A DNA stretch of 64,000 bases, from NCBI RefSeq assembly GCF_012641515.1, contig NZ_JABAHY010000004.1, positions 21,989 to 85,988 on the forward strand. The letters are read 5' to 3'. Positions 45,720 through 54,202 of the stretch are shown here, piece by piece. Origin of the DNA: Nesterenkonia sedimenti (GTDB lineage Bacteria > Actinomycetota > Actinomycetes > Actinomycetales > Micrococcaceae). Both the position numbers and the translations under genes were made by a program. Every line of letters begins with the position of its first letter. Within the stretch, counting starts at the first letter, position 1. The notes under the pieces are model-generated. The model did not search any database. It saw only the letters and a program-made list of their open reading frames with translations, and was not told where the DNA came from.

Positions 45720-47183
45720 ATGGCTGAGAACATTCGCCTCACCGAAAGTCTCATCGTCGCGGTGTATCTGCTGGCGATGATCGGCATCGGTATCTACTTC
45801 TCCAAACGAGCCCAACGTTCAGAGGATCAGTACTGGACCGCGGGACGGAATATCAACAGCTTCGTCGGAGGTGTGGCACTCTTCGCCGCTCTGGCATCTG
45901 CCAGCTCCCTGATGGGCGCAGTCGGAGGTGGCGTCTCCCTGGGGCTGCCCTTCCTGATGACCTACGGCTTCGCAGCCACCGCCATCCTGCCTTTCGTGGT
46001 GTTCCTGGTCTCCGGCCAGATCCGCCGCACCGGAGTCCGGACACTGCCGGAGTACTTCAAAATCCGCTACAACAAGGCAGTGGCCGGGGTTGCCGCGGTT
46101 ATCGTCGTCATCGCGATGACCTTCTATATGGTCCCGCAGCTGACCGCCTCAGGACTCATCGGTGGATACGTCTTGGGCTGGGAGTTCAACACCGCCGTCA
46201 TCGTACTCGGCATCGGCTTCACCCTCTACGCTGCCCTGGGCGGGATGTGGGCGATCACCTATACCGACCTCATCCAGGGTCTGGTCATGGTCACCGGTTT
46301 GGCGATTGTTGCCACCGTGATCTGGGTCCAGCACGACGGCGCCTTCAACCTCATCGAAGAGGCACTGGCGGTAGATCCCGAACTCGGTGATATCAGCCAG
46401 CACTGGATGACCTACTTCGGCATCTTCCTGGCCTTCCTCTGGTTCGGCGTGATCTCCCCATCAGCGGTGATGCGTAACTTCGCCTCGAAATCCGCCAAGG
46501 TCGCACGCCGCTCGGCCTTCGTCGCAGCGATCCTGTATGCCTCAGTCTTCGTCTTCGGATTCATGATGGCTGCAGCCGGAGCCCGGATGGGCATCATTGG
46601 GGACTTGGACAACGCCGATATGGTCTTCCTGCACGTCATCGAGGCCTATCTGCCCCCACTGGTTGCAGGCATTCTTCTGGCGGCACTGATCTCAGCGATC
46701 ATGTCCTCAGCCGATGCGATGCTGCTGGCCATCTCCGCAGGTGTCTCCCAGGACATCTATAAGGAATTCATCAACCCCGAGGCCCGGGAGAAGACCGTGG
46801 TGCGCCTGGGGCTGGTGGTGATGTTCGTAGCCGTCGGCGTCGGCATCGTCATCACCCTGGCCGAACCCGGGTTGATCGCAGTGATGGTCGGCTGGGTCGG
46901 CGGCGCACTGCTTTCGGCCTTCGGCTTCCCGATTGTGCTGGGCATCTGGTGGAAGCGAGCCAATGCAGCCGGTGCCATGGCCGGGATGCTCGGCGGTGGC
47001 ATCACCTTCGTCATTCTGGTCTCCGGGGAGTACTTCGCCCTGGTAGCCGAACCGATTATCGCCGCCCCGGTCTCACTGGTCCTGATGATCACTGTCAGCC
47101 TCCTGACGGCCCCGCCACCACAGCACATCCAGGATCAGGTGGACCTCATGCACACCGATGTCCCCGACCGGGTGGAGGCATAA
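45720..47183 (+). CDS. Sodium:solute symporter family transporter
   Basis: A 487-residue SSS-family protein with about 13 membrane segments. It has the family segments QYWTAGRNINSFVGG, ASASSLMGAVGGG, RTLPEYFKIRYN and SAIMSSADAMLLAISA. By position it may import lysine, pipecolate or another cyclic amino acid, an inference only. The C-terminus is a hydrophilic 35-residue tail. Confidence 0.88.
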   Translation: MAENIRLTESLIVAVYLLAMIGIGIYFSKRAQRSEDQYWTAGRNINSFVGGVALFAALASASSLMGAVGGGVSLGLPFLMTYGFAATAILPFVVFLVSGQIRRTGVRTLPEYFKIRYNKAVAGVAAVIVVIAMTFYMVPQLTASGLIGGYVLGWEFNTAVIVLGIGFTLYAALGGMWAITYTDLIQGLVMVTGLAIVATVIWVQHDGAFNLIEEALAVDPELGDISQHWMTYFGIFLAFLWFGVISPSAVMRNFASKSAKVARRSAFVAAILYASVFVFGFMMAAAGARMGIIGDLDNADMVFLHVIEAYLPPLVAGILLAALISAIMSSADAMLLAISAGVSQDIYKEFINPEAREKTVVRLGLVVMFVAVGVGIVITLAEPGLIAVMVGWVGGALLSAFGFPIVLGIWWKRANAAGAMAGMLGGGITFVILVSGEYFALVAEPIIAAPVSLVLMITVSLLTAPPPQHIQDQVDLMHTDVPDRVEA

Positions 47184-47186
47184 CCT

Positions 47187-47762
47187 GTGGCCACACAACT
47201 GATCGGCGAGAAAGAGAAGCCGCTCAGCGATAAGGCCCTGATCGCCGGGGTGCGGAGGGGGCTGGGACCGATCCGTCGGTTCCGGGTCTCCTCCGCCCAG
47301 GCGGCCTCGGCCATCACCTCCAAGACGCTGATCCACCACCCCATGTGGCTGGCCAAGATCCTGACCTTCGCCGACCGGCCGCCCTTCCCACCCAAAGTGC
47401 GGCCAAATGTGGCCTTTGTAGATGCCGTCTCCGGCTACCGGGGAGTGATGGAAACTGTTCCACCACTGTGGGAGACCACCGACGACGACGCCTCGGCTCG
47501 CCAGATCAAACCCAAGATCACCACCGAGGAGAAGGCCAAACCCTATGTGCGGGCAGTCTTGGACAAAGTGGACCGCAGCTACATGATGAAGAAACCCCGG
47601 CACAGTATCGAGGAGCTGAACCTCGTGTATCTGCCGCTGTGGAAGGTCAAGCTGGCACTGCCCGGGGCCCCGGAGGAGATGGTCATCAATGCCAATACCG
47701 GGGAACCTGAGACCTATCTGGCCCGCCAATGGTCAAGCACATCCTGGCACACCCTGGACTGA
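47187..47762 (+). CDS. Unknown 191-residue protein in the symporter operon
   Basis: A soluble, basic-then-neutral protein starting at GTG 47187, three bases after the symporter stop. A segment NLVYLPLWKVKLALPG followed by VINANTGEPETYLARQW looks like a folded beta-rich domain, but I recognise no family. There is no signal or membrane segment. Tight spacing suggests it serves transport or the same metabolic route. The function is unknown. Confidence 0.6.
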   Translation: MATQLIGEKEKPLSDKALIAGVRRGLGPIRRFRVSSAQAASAITSKTLIHHPMWLAKILTFADRPPFPPKVRPNVAFVDAVSGYRGVMETVPPLWETTDDDASARQIKPKITTEEKAKPYVRAVLDKVDRSYMMKKPRHSIEELNLVYLPLWKVKLALPGAPEEMVINANTGEPETYLARQWSSTSWHTLD

Positions 47763-47791
47763 ACCGGTCCCAGCTGAGCCGACTGCACCAT

Positions 47792-47797
47792 TAGAAT
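47792..47797 (+). promoter_or_regulatory. -10 hexamer of leaderless tatB
   Basis: TAGAAT, six bases before GTG 47804. Confidence 0.5.
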
Positions 47798-47803
47798 CGT
47801 TCT

Positions 47804-48307
47804 GTGCCTGGCATCAACTTCTACGAGTTCTTCATACTCCTTGGTCTGGCCCTGGTTCTGCTGGGGCCCGAACGGTTGCCGCAGTACGCCCAGGCACTGG
47901 CCCGCTGGGTACGCAAAGCCCGCGTCTGGGCAGATGATGCAAAAGTCCGGTTCAAAGAAGAGACCGGCACTGACTTCGATGAGGTCGACTGGCAGAAATA
48001 CGACCCCCGTCAGTATGACCCCCGGCGGATCATCCGCGAGGCGCTCGCCGATGAATACAACGAGGTGCGCTCCACGGCCAAGGATGTGCAGAAATCAGTG
48101 GATCCCCGGGAGCTCTTCGCCGGAACGGGGGCTAAGAAATCAGGGGCCCTGGCCGCTGGGGTCGCCGGTTCGGCAGCCACCACTGCCGCATCATCTGAGG
48201 ATGGGGCAGCCGAGGGAGATGCTGAGACCTCCGAGGCCGAGGCAGCTGAACTGGATGTGGATCCGCTGGAGAACAATCCGACTCCCTACGACACCGAGGC
48301 CACCTAA
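47804..48307 (+). CDS. tatB: Sec-independent translocase protein TatB
   Basis: A 167-residue component of the twin-arginine translocon. One N-terminal membrane helix (FYEFFILLGLALVLLGPERLP, with the conserved Gly-Pro) is followed by an amphipathic helix (QALARWVRKARVWADDAK) and a long acidic, Ala-rich tail. It has its own -10 in the intergenic gap and interrupts the presumed lysine genes. Confidence 0.9.
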   Translation: MPGINFYEFFILLGLALVLLGPERLPQYAQALARWVRKARVWADDAKVRFKEETGTDFDEVDWQKYDPRQYDPRRIIREALADEYNEVRSTAKDVQKSVDPRELFAGTGAKKSGALAAGVAGSAATTAASSEDGAAEGDAETSEAEAAELDVDPLENNPTPYDTEAT

Positions 48308-48354
48308 AGCCGAAGGTTCTAGAAGAGATGGGCCGGCGTCGTCGTCGGCTGTAC

Positions 48355-49119
48355 TCAGCCGCCCAGGAAGAGGCTGCGGATCCCCATTCCCAGCGCCAGA
48401 AGACCACCCAAGAGCGCGATGACGGTGACCACCCTGCGCATCCCGTTCTCATCCATATGCCGCTGGACCCATTCGCCGAAGTACATACCGACGATGATCA
48501 TCACCACCGTGCCTGCCCAGGCCCACCAGGGCAGAGTCGGCAGCTGGCCGTCATCGAGGGCGAGTTTGGTGCAGAACGAGGTGGTGGCAGCCACCAGCCA
48601 CAGCGGCTGGATAGTGGCGATCATGGACTGAATCCGCCAGCCGGAGAGCACTGTGTAGATCGCGATTGGGGGAGCCCCTACTCCCACCAGGACTGTTCCG
48701 GCCCCGACGGCTCCGCCGGTGGCCAGGCGGGTGACCGGCCCGTCGATGCGCATATTGATCCGGTGGATCACCAATGAGACCGCCAGTCCGAAGATCACCA
48801 TCAGCCCGACCCCAAGGTAGAGATAGCCCTCATGGGCCCGGACTGAGAGCCAAGCGGCCGGCGGCATGATCAGCAGACAGGGCAGGGCCAGCCAGATCAG
48901 CCGGCGCCACTCGATCAGCCGCCAGGTCCGCCACATCACGAACAGGGGAGCGAAGATGGAAAGGAAATTCGAGAGCATCACGCCCTCATGTGCTCCGATG
49001 AGCAGGACCAGGAAGGGCGCCAGGACGAGGCCGAATCCGGAGCCGGAGACCCGCTGAATAACTGAGGTGGCGAACACCAATAACAGGATGATCAGCGGGA
49101 TCAGAACCAGGCTGGACAA
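48355..49119 (-). CDS. TauE/SafE (TSUP) family membrane transporter
   Basis: A 254-residue protein with about eight membrane segments and the N-terminal VIQRVSGSGFGLVLAPFLVLL, typical of the TSUP family of anion or sulfonate exporters. TTG 49119 is preferred as start with AAAGG before it; the frame is open further upstream without homology. A TAGACT hexamer (complement of 49157-49162) followed by ACCGATAG suggests control by the adjacent regulator. The substrate is unknown. Confidence 0.78.
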   Translation of the reverse strand: MSSLVLIPLIILLLVFATSVIQRVSGSGFGLVLAPFLVLLIGAHEGVMLSNFLSIFAPLFVMWRTWRLIEWRRLIWLALPCLLIMPPAAWLSVRAHEGYLYLGVGLMVIFGLAVSLVIHRINMRIDGPVTRLATGGAVGAGTVLVGVGAPPIAIYTVLSGWRIQSMIATIQPLWLVAATTSFCTKLALDDGQLPTLPWWAWAGTVVMIIVGMYFGEWVQRHMDENGMRRVVTVIALLGGLLALGMGIRSLFLGG

Positions 49120-49147
49120 CTGAGGCCTTTCGAACAGTGGAATTGCA

Positions 49148-49162
49148 CTATCGGTCAGTCTA
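49148..49162 (-). promoter_or_regulatory. TSUP promoter with operator half-site
   Basis: On the minus strand TAGACT is directly followed by GACCGATAGTGC, close to the ACCGATAGCGC right half of operator 1. It lies between the divergent TSUP and GntR genes. Confidence 0.35.
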
Positions 49163-49234
49163 CGCCTGGGGCAGTGGCCGCACAGTGGGCCGATGGCGGG
49201 TAGTAGACTGCTGAGGACCGTGGAGAGGACCGAC

Positions 49235-49918
49235 GTGACGCAGCAGCCGTTGACCATCAACTCTGGCCCGGAGAAGGTATGGGCCAGTGGTTCGGTGACC
49301 CGTCAGACTCTAAAGGACTCCACTGAGGCGATGATCCGCCGGGCCCTGCTCAGCGGCCAGATGAAACCCGGTGAGATCTATTCGGCCAATGCGCTGGCCA
49401 CCCAGTTGGGGATCTCGAACTCGCCCGCCCGCGAAGCCATGATGTCCCTGGTCGATAAGGGACTTCTGGAATTGGTGCGCAACCGTGGCTTCAGGGTCGT
49501 GGAGCTGACGGAGCAGGACAAACTGGAGGTCTATGAGCTGCGGATGCTCATCGAGGTCGAGGCAGTCCGCCGGGCCGCCCAGCGTGACCTGGCGGTGGAC
49601 CAGCAGCAGAACCTGCGGGAGCTGGCTGCCAAAACAGTTGAAATCTCCACCCATGAGGACGTCTCGGAGTATTTGGAGCTCGACCAGACCTTCCACGCCA
49701 ACCTTGTGGGGCTGGTGGGTAACACCCGATGGCTGAATGTAGTCAATACTCTGCGGGATCAATCCCGGGTCAACGGCTTCTATCTGTATCTGACCGAGAA
49801 CAACGGGTTGGAACAGACCGCACATGAACATGTGGAGATCGCTGAGACGGTTATCACCGGCGAGGTGGAGAAAGCTGCGGAACTGATGATCCGCCACCTC
49901 GACTACGCCAAACCCTGA
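49235..49918 (+). CDS. GntR-family (FadR subfamily) transcriptional regulator
   Basis: A 227-residue regulator with an N-terminal winged helix (SANALATQLGISNSPAREAMMSLVDKGLLELVRNRGFRV region) and a C-terminal FCD ligand domain (ELRMLIEVEAVRRAA, DQTFHANLV, HEHVEIAETV, where His and Asp residues bind a metal). GTG 49235 follows a GGAGAGGA site (49222-49229), better than the earlier start at 49193. It lies among the lysine/pipecolate genes and is the natural candidate to bind the shared motif. Confidence 0.88.
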   Translation: MTQQPLTINSGPEKVWASGSVTRQTLKDSTEAMIRRALLSGQMKPGEIYSANALATQLGISNSPAREAMMSLVDKGLLELVRNRGFRVVELTEQDKLEVYELRMLIEVEAVRRAAQRDLAVDQQQNLRELAAKTVEISTHEDVSEYLELDQTFHANLVGLVGNTRWLNVVNTLRDQSRVNGFYLYLTENNGLEQTAHEHVEIAETVITGEVEKAAELMIRHLDYAKP

Positions 49919-49974
49919 CTGTTCTCCCTTCGGTCAGAGGGGCTCAGCTCAGGCTTGTAAATCCCTGCGTGATC

Positions 49975-50019
49975 TTGACAACAGAATAGCCATCCTCCAG
50001 AGTTGTCGATAACCAATAA
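49975..50019 (+). promoter_or_regulatory. Promoter of the oxidase-dehydrogenase operon with operator 3
   Basis: TTGACA (49975-49980), 17 bases, then CAGAGT (49998-50003), directly followed by GTCGATAACCAATAA at 50005-50019. The operator overlaps the presumed transcription start. Confidence 0.55.
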
Positions 50020-50034
50020 GGGAGGATTCTGCTT

Positions 50035-51228
50035 GTGAATGACCGCACCGTCCCTTTGAGGCTGCCCACCGATGCCATCACGCAGCCCGAGGCCGCCGAT
50101 GTGGTGATCATCGGTGGTGGAATTATGGGAACCTCCATCGCCTACCACCTGGCCAAAGCCGGAGTGCAGAACATCGTCCTGGTCGAACAGTTCGAACTCG
50201 GCAGCGGATCCTCGGCCAAACCACTGGGGGGAGTCCGGGCGAATTTCTCCGACCCAGGGAATATCCAACTGGGCCAGCGCTCCCTGGAGCGCTTTGCCAG
50301 TTTCGACCAAGACTTCAGCGTCGATATCGAACTCTCCCGTGTCGGCTACCTCTTTCTAGCCCGCACCCCCGAGCAACTGGCCGGAATGGAAGAAGCCACC
50401 GCCGCGCAGAACCGCCTGGGTGTGAGCTCTCGGATGATCAGCCCCGAGGAGGCAGGGCAGCTGAATCCTTATATCAACCCGGAGGCGCTGCTGGGCGCCT
50501 CCTTCTCCCCGGAGGACGGGCACGCCCATCCGGTCGCCGTCGTCCAGTGCTATGCCGCTGCAGCCGAAGACCTCGGCGTGACGATCCTGCCGCGGACCGA
50601 AGTGCTTGATATTGACCGAGCCGATAACGTCATCCGTTCGGTGACCACTAACCGTGGTCGAATCCGTGCCGAAGCAGTCATCTGCTGTGCTGGAGCCTGG
50701 AGCGGAGGAATCGGTGAGCTAGCCGGTGTTGAGCTTCCGGTGGTCCCGGTGCGCCGGATGATCGGGTTGACCCCGCAGACACCCACTGGTCACCCCACCG
50801 TGCCGTTTACTTTGGACCTGGGAACCACCTTCTACTTCCACAATTACCGCAATGGCCTCCTGCTAGGGATCTCACATCAACAGGAACCCGGACCCAACCG
50901 CGAGTACTCCAATGAGTGGTTGGCAGAGTTCAACGCGGCAGCCGAGATCTGCGCCCCGGGGCTTGCTACCCCGGAACTGGCCGCCGGATGGGCCGGGTTC
51001 TACGAGACAACACCGGACCACAACGCACTGATCGGCCAGGATTCGCAGGTTGCGGGATTCTTCTACGCCACCGGATTCTCCGGACACGGTTTCCTCCAAG
51101 GCCCAGCCGTGGGAGAACTGGTCGCAGACCTCTACTGTGGCAGGGAGTCCTTTATGGATCCCGCACAGTTCTCCGCCGAGCGGTTCAGCCGCAGCGAAGC
51201 GGTCCTGCACGAAGCCAACATCATCTAG
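50035..51228 (+). CDS. FAD-dependent amino acid oxidoreductase (DadA/SoxB-like, likely pipecolate oxidase)
   Basis: A 397-residue flavoprotein. The FAD motif is VVIIGGGIMGTSIAYHLAKAG (about residues 22-42), followed by an EQFELGSGSSAKPLGG segment; the C-terminus has GWAGFYETTPDHNALIG and ATGFSGHGFLQGPAVGE. Family members oxidise secondary or D-amino acids. With ALDH7 directly downstream I infer oxidation of L-pipecolate to piperideine-6-carboxylate; sarcosine or D-proline are alternatives. GTG start with GGGAGG upstream. Confidence 0.83.
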   Translation: MNDRTVPLRLPTDAITQPEAADVVIIGGGIMGTSIAYHLAKAGVQNIVLVEQFELGSGSSAKPLGGVRANFSDPGNIQLGQRSLERFASFDQDFSVDIELSRVGYLFLARTPEQLAGMEEATAAQNRLGVSSRMISPEEAGQLNPYINPEALLGASFSPEDGHAHPVAVVQCYAAAAEDLGVTILPRTEVLDIDRADNVIRSVTTNRGRIRAEAVICCAGAWSGGIGELAGVELPVVPVRRMIGLTPQTPTGHPTVPFTLDLGTTFYFHNYRNGLLLGISHQQEPGPNREYSNEWLAEFNAAAEICAPGLATPELAAGWAGFYETTPDHNALIGQDSQVAGFFYATGFSGHGFLQGPAVGELVADLYCGRESFMDPAQFSAERFSRSEAVLHEANII

Positions 51229-51245
51229 AAAAGGAGCAGAACACC

Positions 51246-52754
51246 ATGTCAGACCTCATCGAGCAGACTAAGGCCGCATTGGAAGCCTGTGGCGTCGACC
51301 TCGCCTCACTCAGCGGAGACCTCACCGCACGCAACCCCATCGACGGCAAGGACCTGCTCAACGTTCCCAAGCACAGTGGACACGATGTGGCCGAGGCCGT
51401 CGAGAAGGCAGAGGCTGCTTTCCCGGCATGGCGCGATACTCCCGCGCCGGTGCGTGGCCAGACCGTCAAGCGCTGGGGTGAGCTGCTGGCCGAGTACAAG
51501 AAGGACCTCGCCTTCCTGGTCCAGGTCGATGCCGGAAAGATCACCTCCGAGGCTGAGGGGGAGGTTCAGGAGATGATCGATATCTGCGAATTCGCCCTGG
51601 GCCAGTCCCGGATGCTCTACGGCAAGACCATGCCCTCCGAGCGGCCCGGCCACCGACTGATGGAGACCTGGCACCCCCTGGGCGTGGTCGGGATCATCAC
51701 CGCGTTCAACTTCCCCGTGGCCCCCTACTCCTGGAATACCGCCAATGCCCTGGTGGCAGGCGACACTGTGGTGTGGAAGCCCTCGGAGATCGCAACGCTT
51801 TCTGCCCTGGCCACCGACGCCCTGCTGGCCCGGGCGGTCAAGGAGACCGGGGCTCCTGAAGGGATCCACCAGATCGTGCTCACTGACCGGGAAGGCGGTG
51901 AGGCGTTGGTGGATAACCCCAAGGTCAAACTGGTCTCTGCCACCGGTTCCACTCGGATGGGCCGTGAGGTCGGTCCCCGGGTGGCTCAGCGGTTCGGCAA
52001 ATGCCTGCTGGAGCTCGGGGGTAACAACGCCGCCATCGTCAGCGATAAGGCTGATCTCGAGCTCACCCTGCGCGGTGCCGCTTTCTCCGCAGCAGGCACC
52101 GCCGGTCAGCGCTGCACGACTCTTCGCCGGCTGATCGTCCACGAATCTGTGGCCGACCAGCTGACCGAGAAGCTCGTGGCAGCCTATAAGACCCTGAGCA
52201 TCGGGGATCCCCGTGAGGAGGGCATTCTGGTGGGTCCGCTGATTCACGAGGGCGCCTATGAGGGCATGCAGAAAGCACTGGCAGCTGCTAAGGACCAGGG
52301 CGGTGAGGTTCTGGTCGGCGGGTCTCGTGTATTGGAGGATGAGTACCCCGATGCCTTCTACGTGGAACCGGCCATTGTGAAGATGCCAGGTCAGACTGAG
52401 GTCGTCACGCAGGAGACTTTCGCGCCGATCCTCTATGTCCTGACCTACAAGACCCTGGATGAGGCCATTGAACTGCACAACAGTGTGCCCCAGGGGCTCT
52501 CCTCCTCGATCTTCACCGAGGATCAGCGGGAGGCCGAGTTGTTCCTTTCAGCTGCCGGCTCGGACTGCGGTATTGCCAATGTGAACATCGGCACCTCCGG
52601 AGCAGAGATCGGCGGTGCCTTCGGCGGGGAGAAAGAAACCGGCGGCGGCCGCGAATCCGGCTCTGATGCCTGGAAGGCCTATATGCGCCGGGCTACCAAT
52701 ACCGTGAACTACTCCGGTGAACTGCCCCTGGCCCAGGGCGTGGAGTTCATCTGA
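51246..52754 (+). CDS. amaB: Aminoadipate-semialdehyde dehydrogenase (ALDH7/AmaB)
   Basis: Oxidises alpha-aminoadipate semialdehyde, the open form of piperideine-6-carboxylate, to 2-aminoadipate. The 502-residue protein has the ALDH7 motifs ITAFNFPVAPYSWN, ELGGNNAAIV with the base Glu, GQRCTTLRR with the nucleophile Cys290, and GGAFGGEKETGGGRESGSDAWK, diagnostic for the antiquitin group. AAAAGGAGC precedes ATG 51246, and it lies 17 bases after the oxidase gene. The operon ends in a strong terminator. Confidence 0.93.
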   Translation: MSDLIEQTKAALEACGVDLASLSGDLTARNPIDGKDLLNVPKHSGHDVAEAVEKAEAAFPAWRDTPAPVRGQTVKRWGELLAEYKKDLAFLVQVDAGKITSEAEGEVQEMIDICEFALGQSRMLYGKTMPSERPGHRLMETWHPLGVVGIITAFNFPVAPYSWNTANALVAGDTVVWKPSEIATLSALATDALLARAVKETGAPEGIHQIVLTDREGGEALVDNPKVKLVSATGSTRMGREVGPRVAQRFGKCLLELGGNNAAIVSDKADLELTLRGAAFSAAGTAGQRCTTLRRLIVHESVADQLTEKLVAAYKTLSIGDPREEGILVGPLIHEGAYEGMQKALAAAKDQGGEVLVGGSRVLEDEYPDAFYVEPAIVKMPGQTEVVTQETFAPILYVLTYKTLDEAIELHNSVPQGLSSSIFTEDQREAELFLSAAGSDCGIANVNIGTSGAEIGGAFGGEKETGGGRESGSDAWKAYMRRATNTVNYSGELPLAQGVEFI

Positions 52755-52777
52755 TCTTCGACTGACCCAAATACCTT

Positions 52778-52833
52778 CGAGGTCGGTGAAGGCCCCGGAT
52801 ATCCTCCGGCAGGCTTTCACCGACCTCGTTTTT
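52778..52833. terminator. Terminator between amaB and the IclR remnant
   Basis: CGAGGTCGGTGAA (52778-52790) pairs with TTCACCGACCTCG (52816-52828) around an inner small hairpin, then TTTTT to 52833. It overlaps the last codons of the convergent IclR gene. Confidence 0.88.
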
Positions 52834-53545
52834 GCCACTGCGCATCGGAAGTTGGCCAAGGCCGTTCCGATGCCCCCAGAATCTGCGAGACTTCCCATGC
52901 TGCCTCAGCTATAAGCGGCCCGAGGACATGTGCTCGCTCAGTGCTCATTCGAATAGCTGGCACGGAAATGCTCAAGGCACCGATGGGCTGATGTGAATGA
53001 TCAAACACAGGAGCCGCTACGCTGCGGATACCTGGCGTCCGTTCACCCAATGGGTGAGCCCATCCGCGACTGCGTGTTGCCGCGATATCTCGGAGCACCG
53101 CTTCTGAGGTAACCACCGTGGCAGAGGTGTCCGGGGGTAGTTCCTGATCTAACCACCACCGTTGTCGATCCTCGGAGAGGAAAGCCAAGATGGTGCGGCC
53201 TGGAGCACCATGGGGGAGCGGAAGCGGAATGCCGAATTCGGTATAGCTGCGCCGGAGGTCCTGATGGCTTTCGACTTGATCAATGACCGCGCGGTATCCG
53301 TTGGGCATCAGCTCATGCAATCCCACAGTCTCATTGACCTGGTCCCTCACGCGTGTCATGACCGGAAGGGCGGCTTCGCGAAGAGTCGTCGGCAGAGCGC
53401 CGTTTCTGGCTAGTTGCACAATCAGCGGACCCAGACTGTACCGATGGGCGGAATCTTGGTGAACTAGACCGTTTTCAGCCATTGCCCGCAATAAGCGATG
53501 AGTCGTACTGGTGGATAGCTCGGTCATGTTACCGAGGACGTCGTG
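52817..53545 (-). pseudogene. IclR-family regulator truncated at its N-terminus by an IS30 remnant
   Basis: An intact IclR ligand domain (HELMPNGYRAVIDQVESHQ, GAPGRTILAFL, GIRSVAAPVFD, GALSISVPAIRMS) follows part of the winged helix (NMTELSTSTTHRLLRAM). The first ~25-30 residues, its promoter and start codon are replaced by IS30 sequence at about 53540. It is convergent with amaB and may once have regulated the catabolic genes. The readable frame continues into the IS but is not a real start. Confidence 0.8.
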
Positions 53546-54150
53546 CTCTCCGAACGGCCGGCAGAGGCCGATGATCGCGCAGTTCCGGGGCACTGGGAGG
53601 GCGATCTGATCATCGGCACAGGCCGGTCCGCGATCGGCACGCTCATCGAACGCTCCAGCCGCTCCACGCTACTGGTACACCTGCCCCGGCTGGAGGGATG
53701 GGGCAAGACCCCAGCAGTGAAGAACGGGGCCGCGCTCGGAGGATATGGCGCTGTCGCGATGAACGCAGCGCTGGCTTCATCGATCACGGCCCTGCCGATC
53801 CAGCTACGTAAAACGCTGACCTGGGATCGCGGGAAAGAGCTCTCCGGGCACGCGCAGTTCACTCTCAATACCGGTACGAAGGTGTTCTTCGCGGACCCGC
53901 ACTCGCCTTGGCAGCGACCGACGAACGAGAATACCAATGGTCTGCTGCGGCAGTACTTCCCGAAGGGTACTGACCTGTCGCGGTGGTCGGCCGAAGATCT
54001 CGAGGCGGTGGCCCTCGCGCTCAACAACCGGCCCCGCAAGGTCCTCGGCTGGAGAACCCCGGCAGAGGTATTCACCGAGCAGCTACAATCGCTTCAACAA
54101 CCCGGTGTTGCATCGACCAGTTGAATCCGCCCTCGGTGAGGGAGCTCATG
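53546..54150 (+). mobile_element. IS30-family element, 3' remnant with transposase C-terminus
   Basis: In frame from about 53546 to the stop at 54122-54124, it has the IS30 integrase core: PGHWEGDLIIGTG with the first Asp, LTWDRGKELSGH with the second and PTNENTNGLLRQYFPKGTD with the Glu. The N-terminal helix-turn-helix half is missing. A presumed right end, TTGCATCGACCAGTTGAATC, lies at 54107-54126. It is non-autonomous and its left end removed the start of the IclR gene. Confidence 0.85.
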
Positions 54151-54202
54151 ATTCACGTAACATGAGGCACGATGTGATGAACCAGGTCGAGGGGAAGGGC
54201 CC

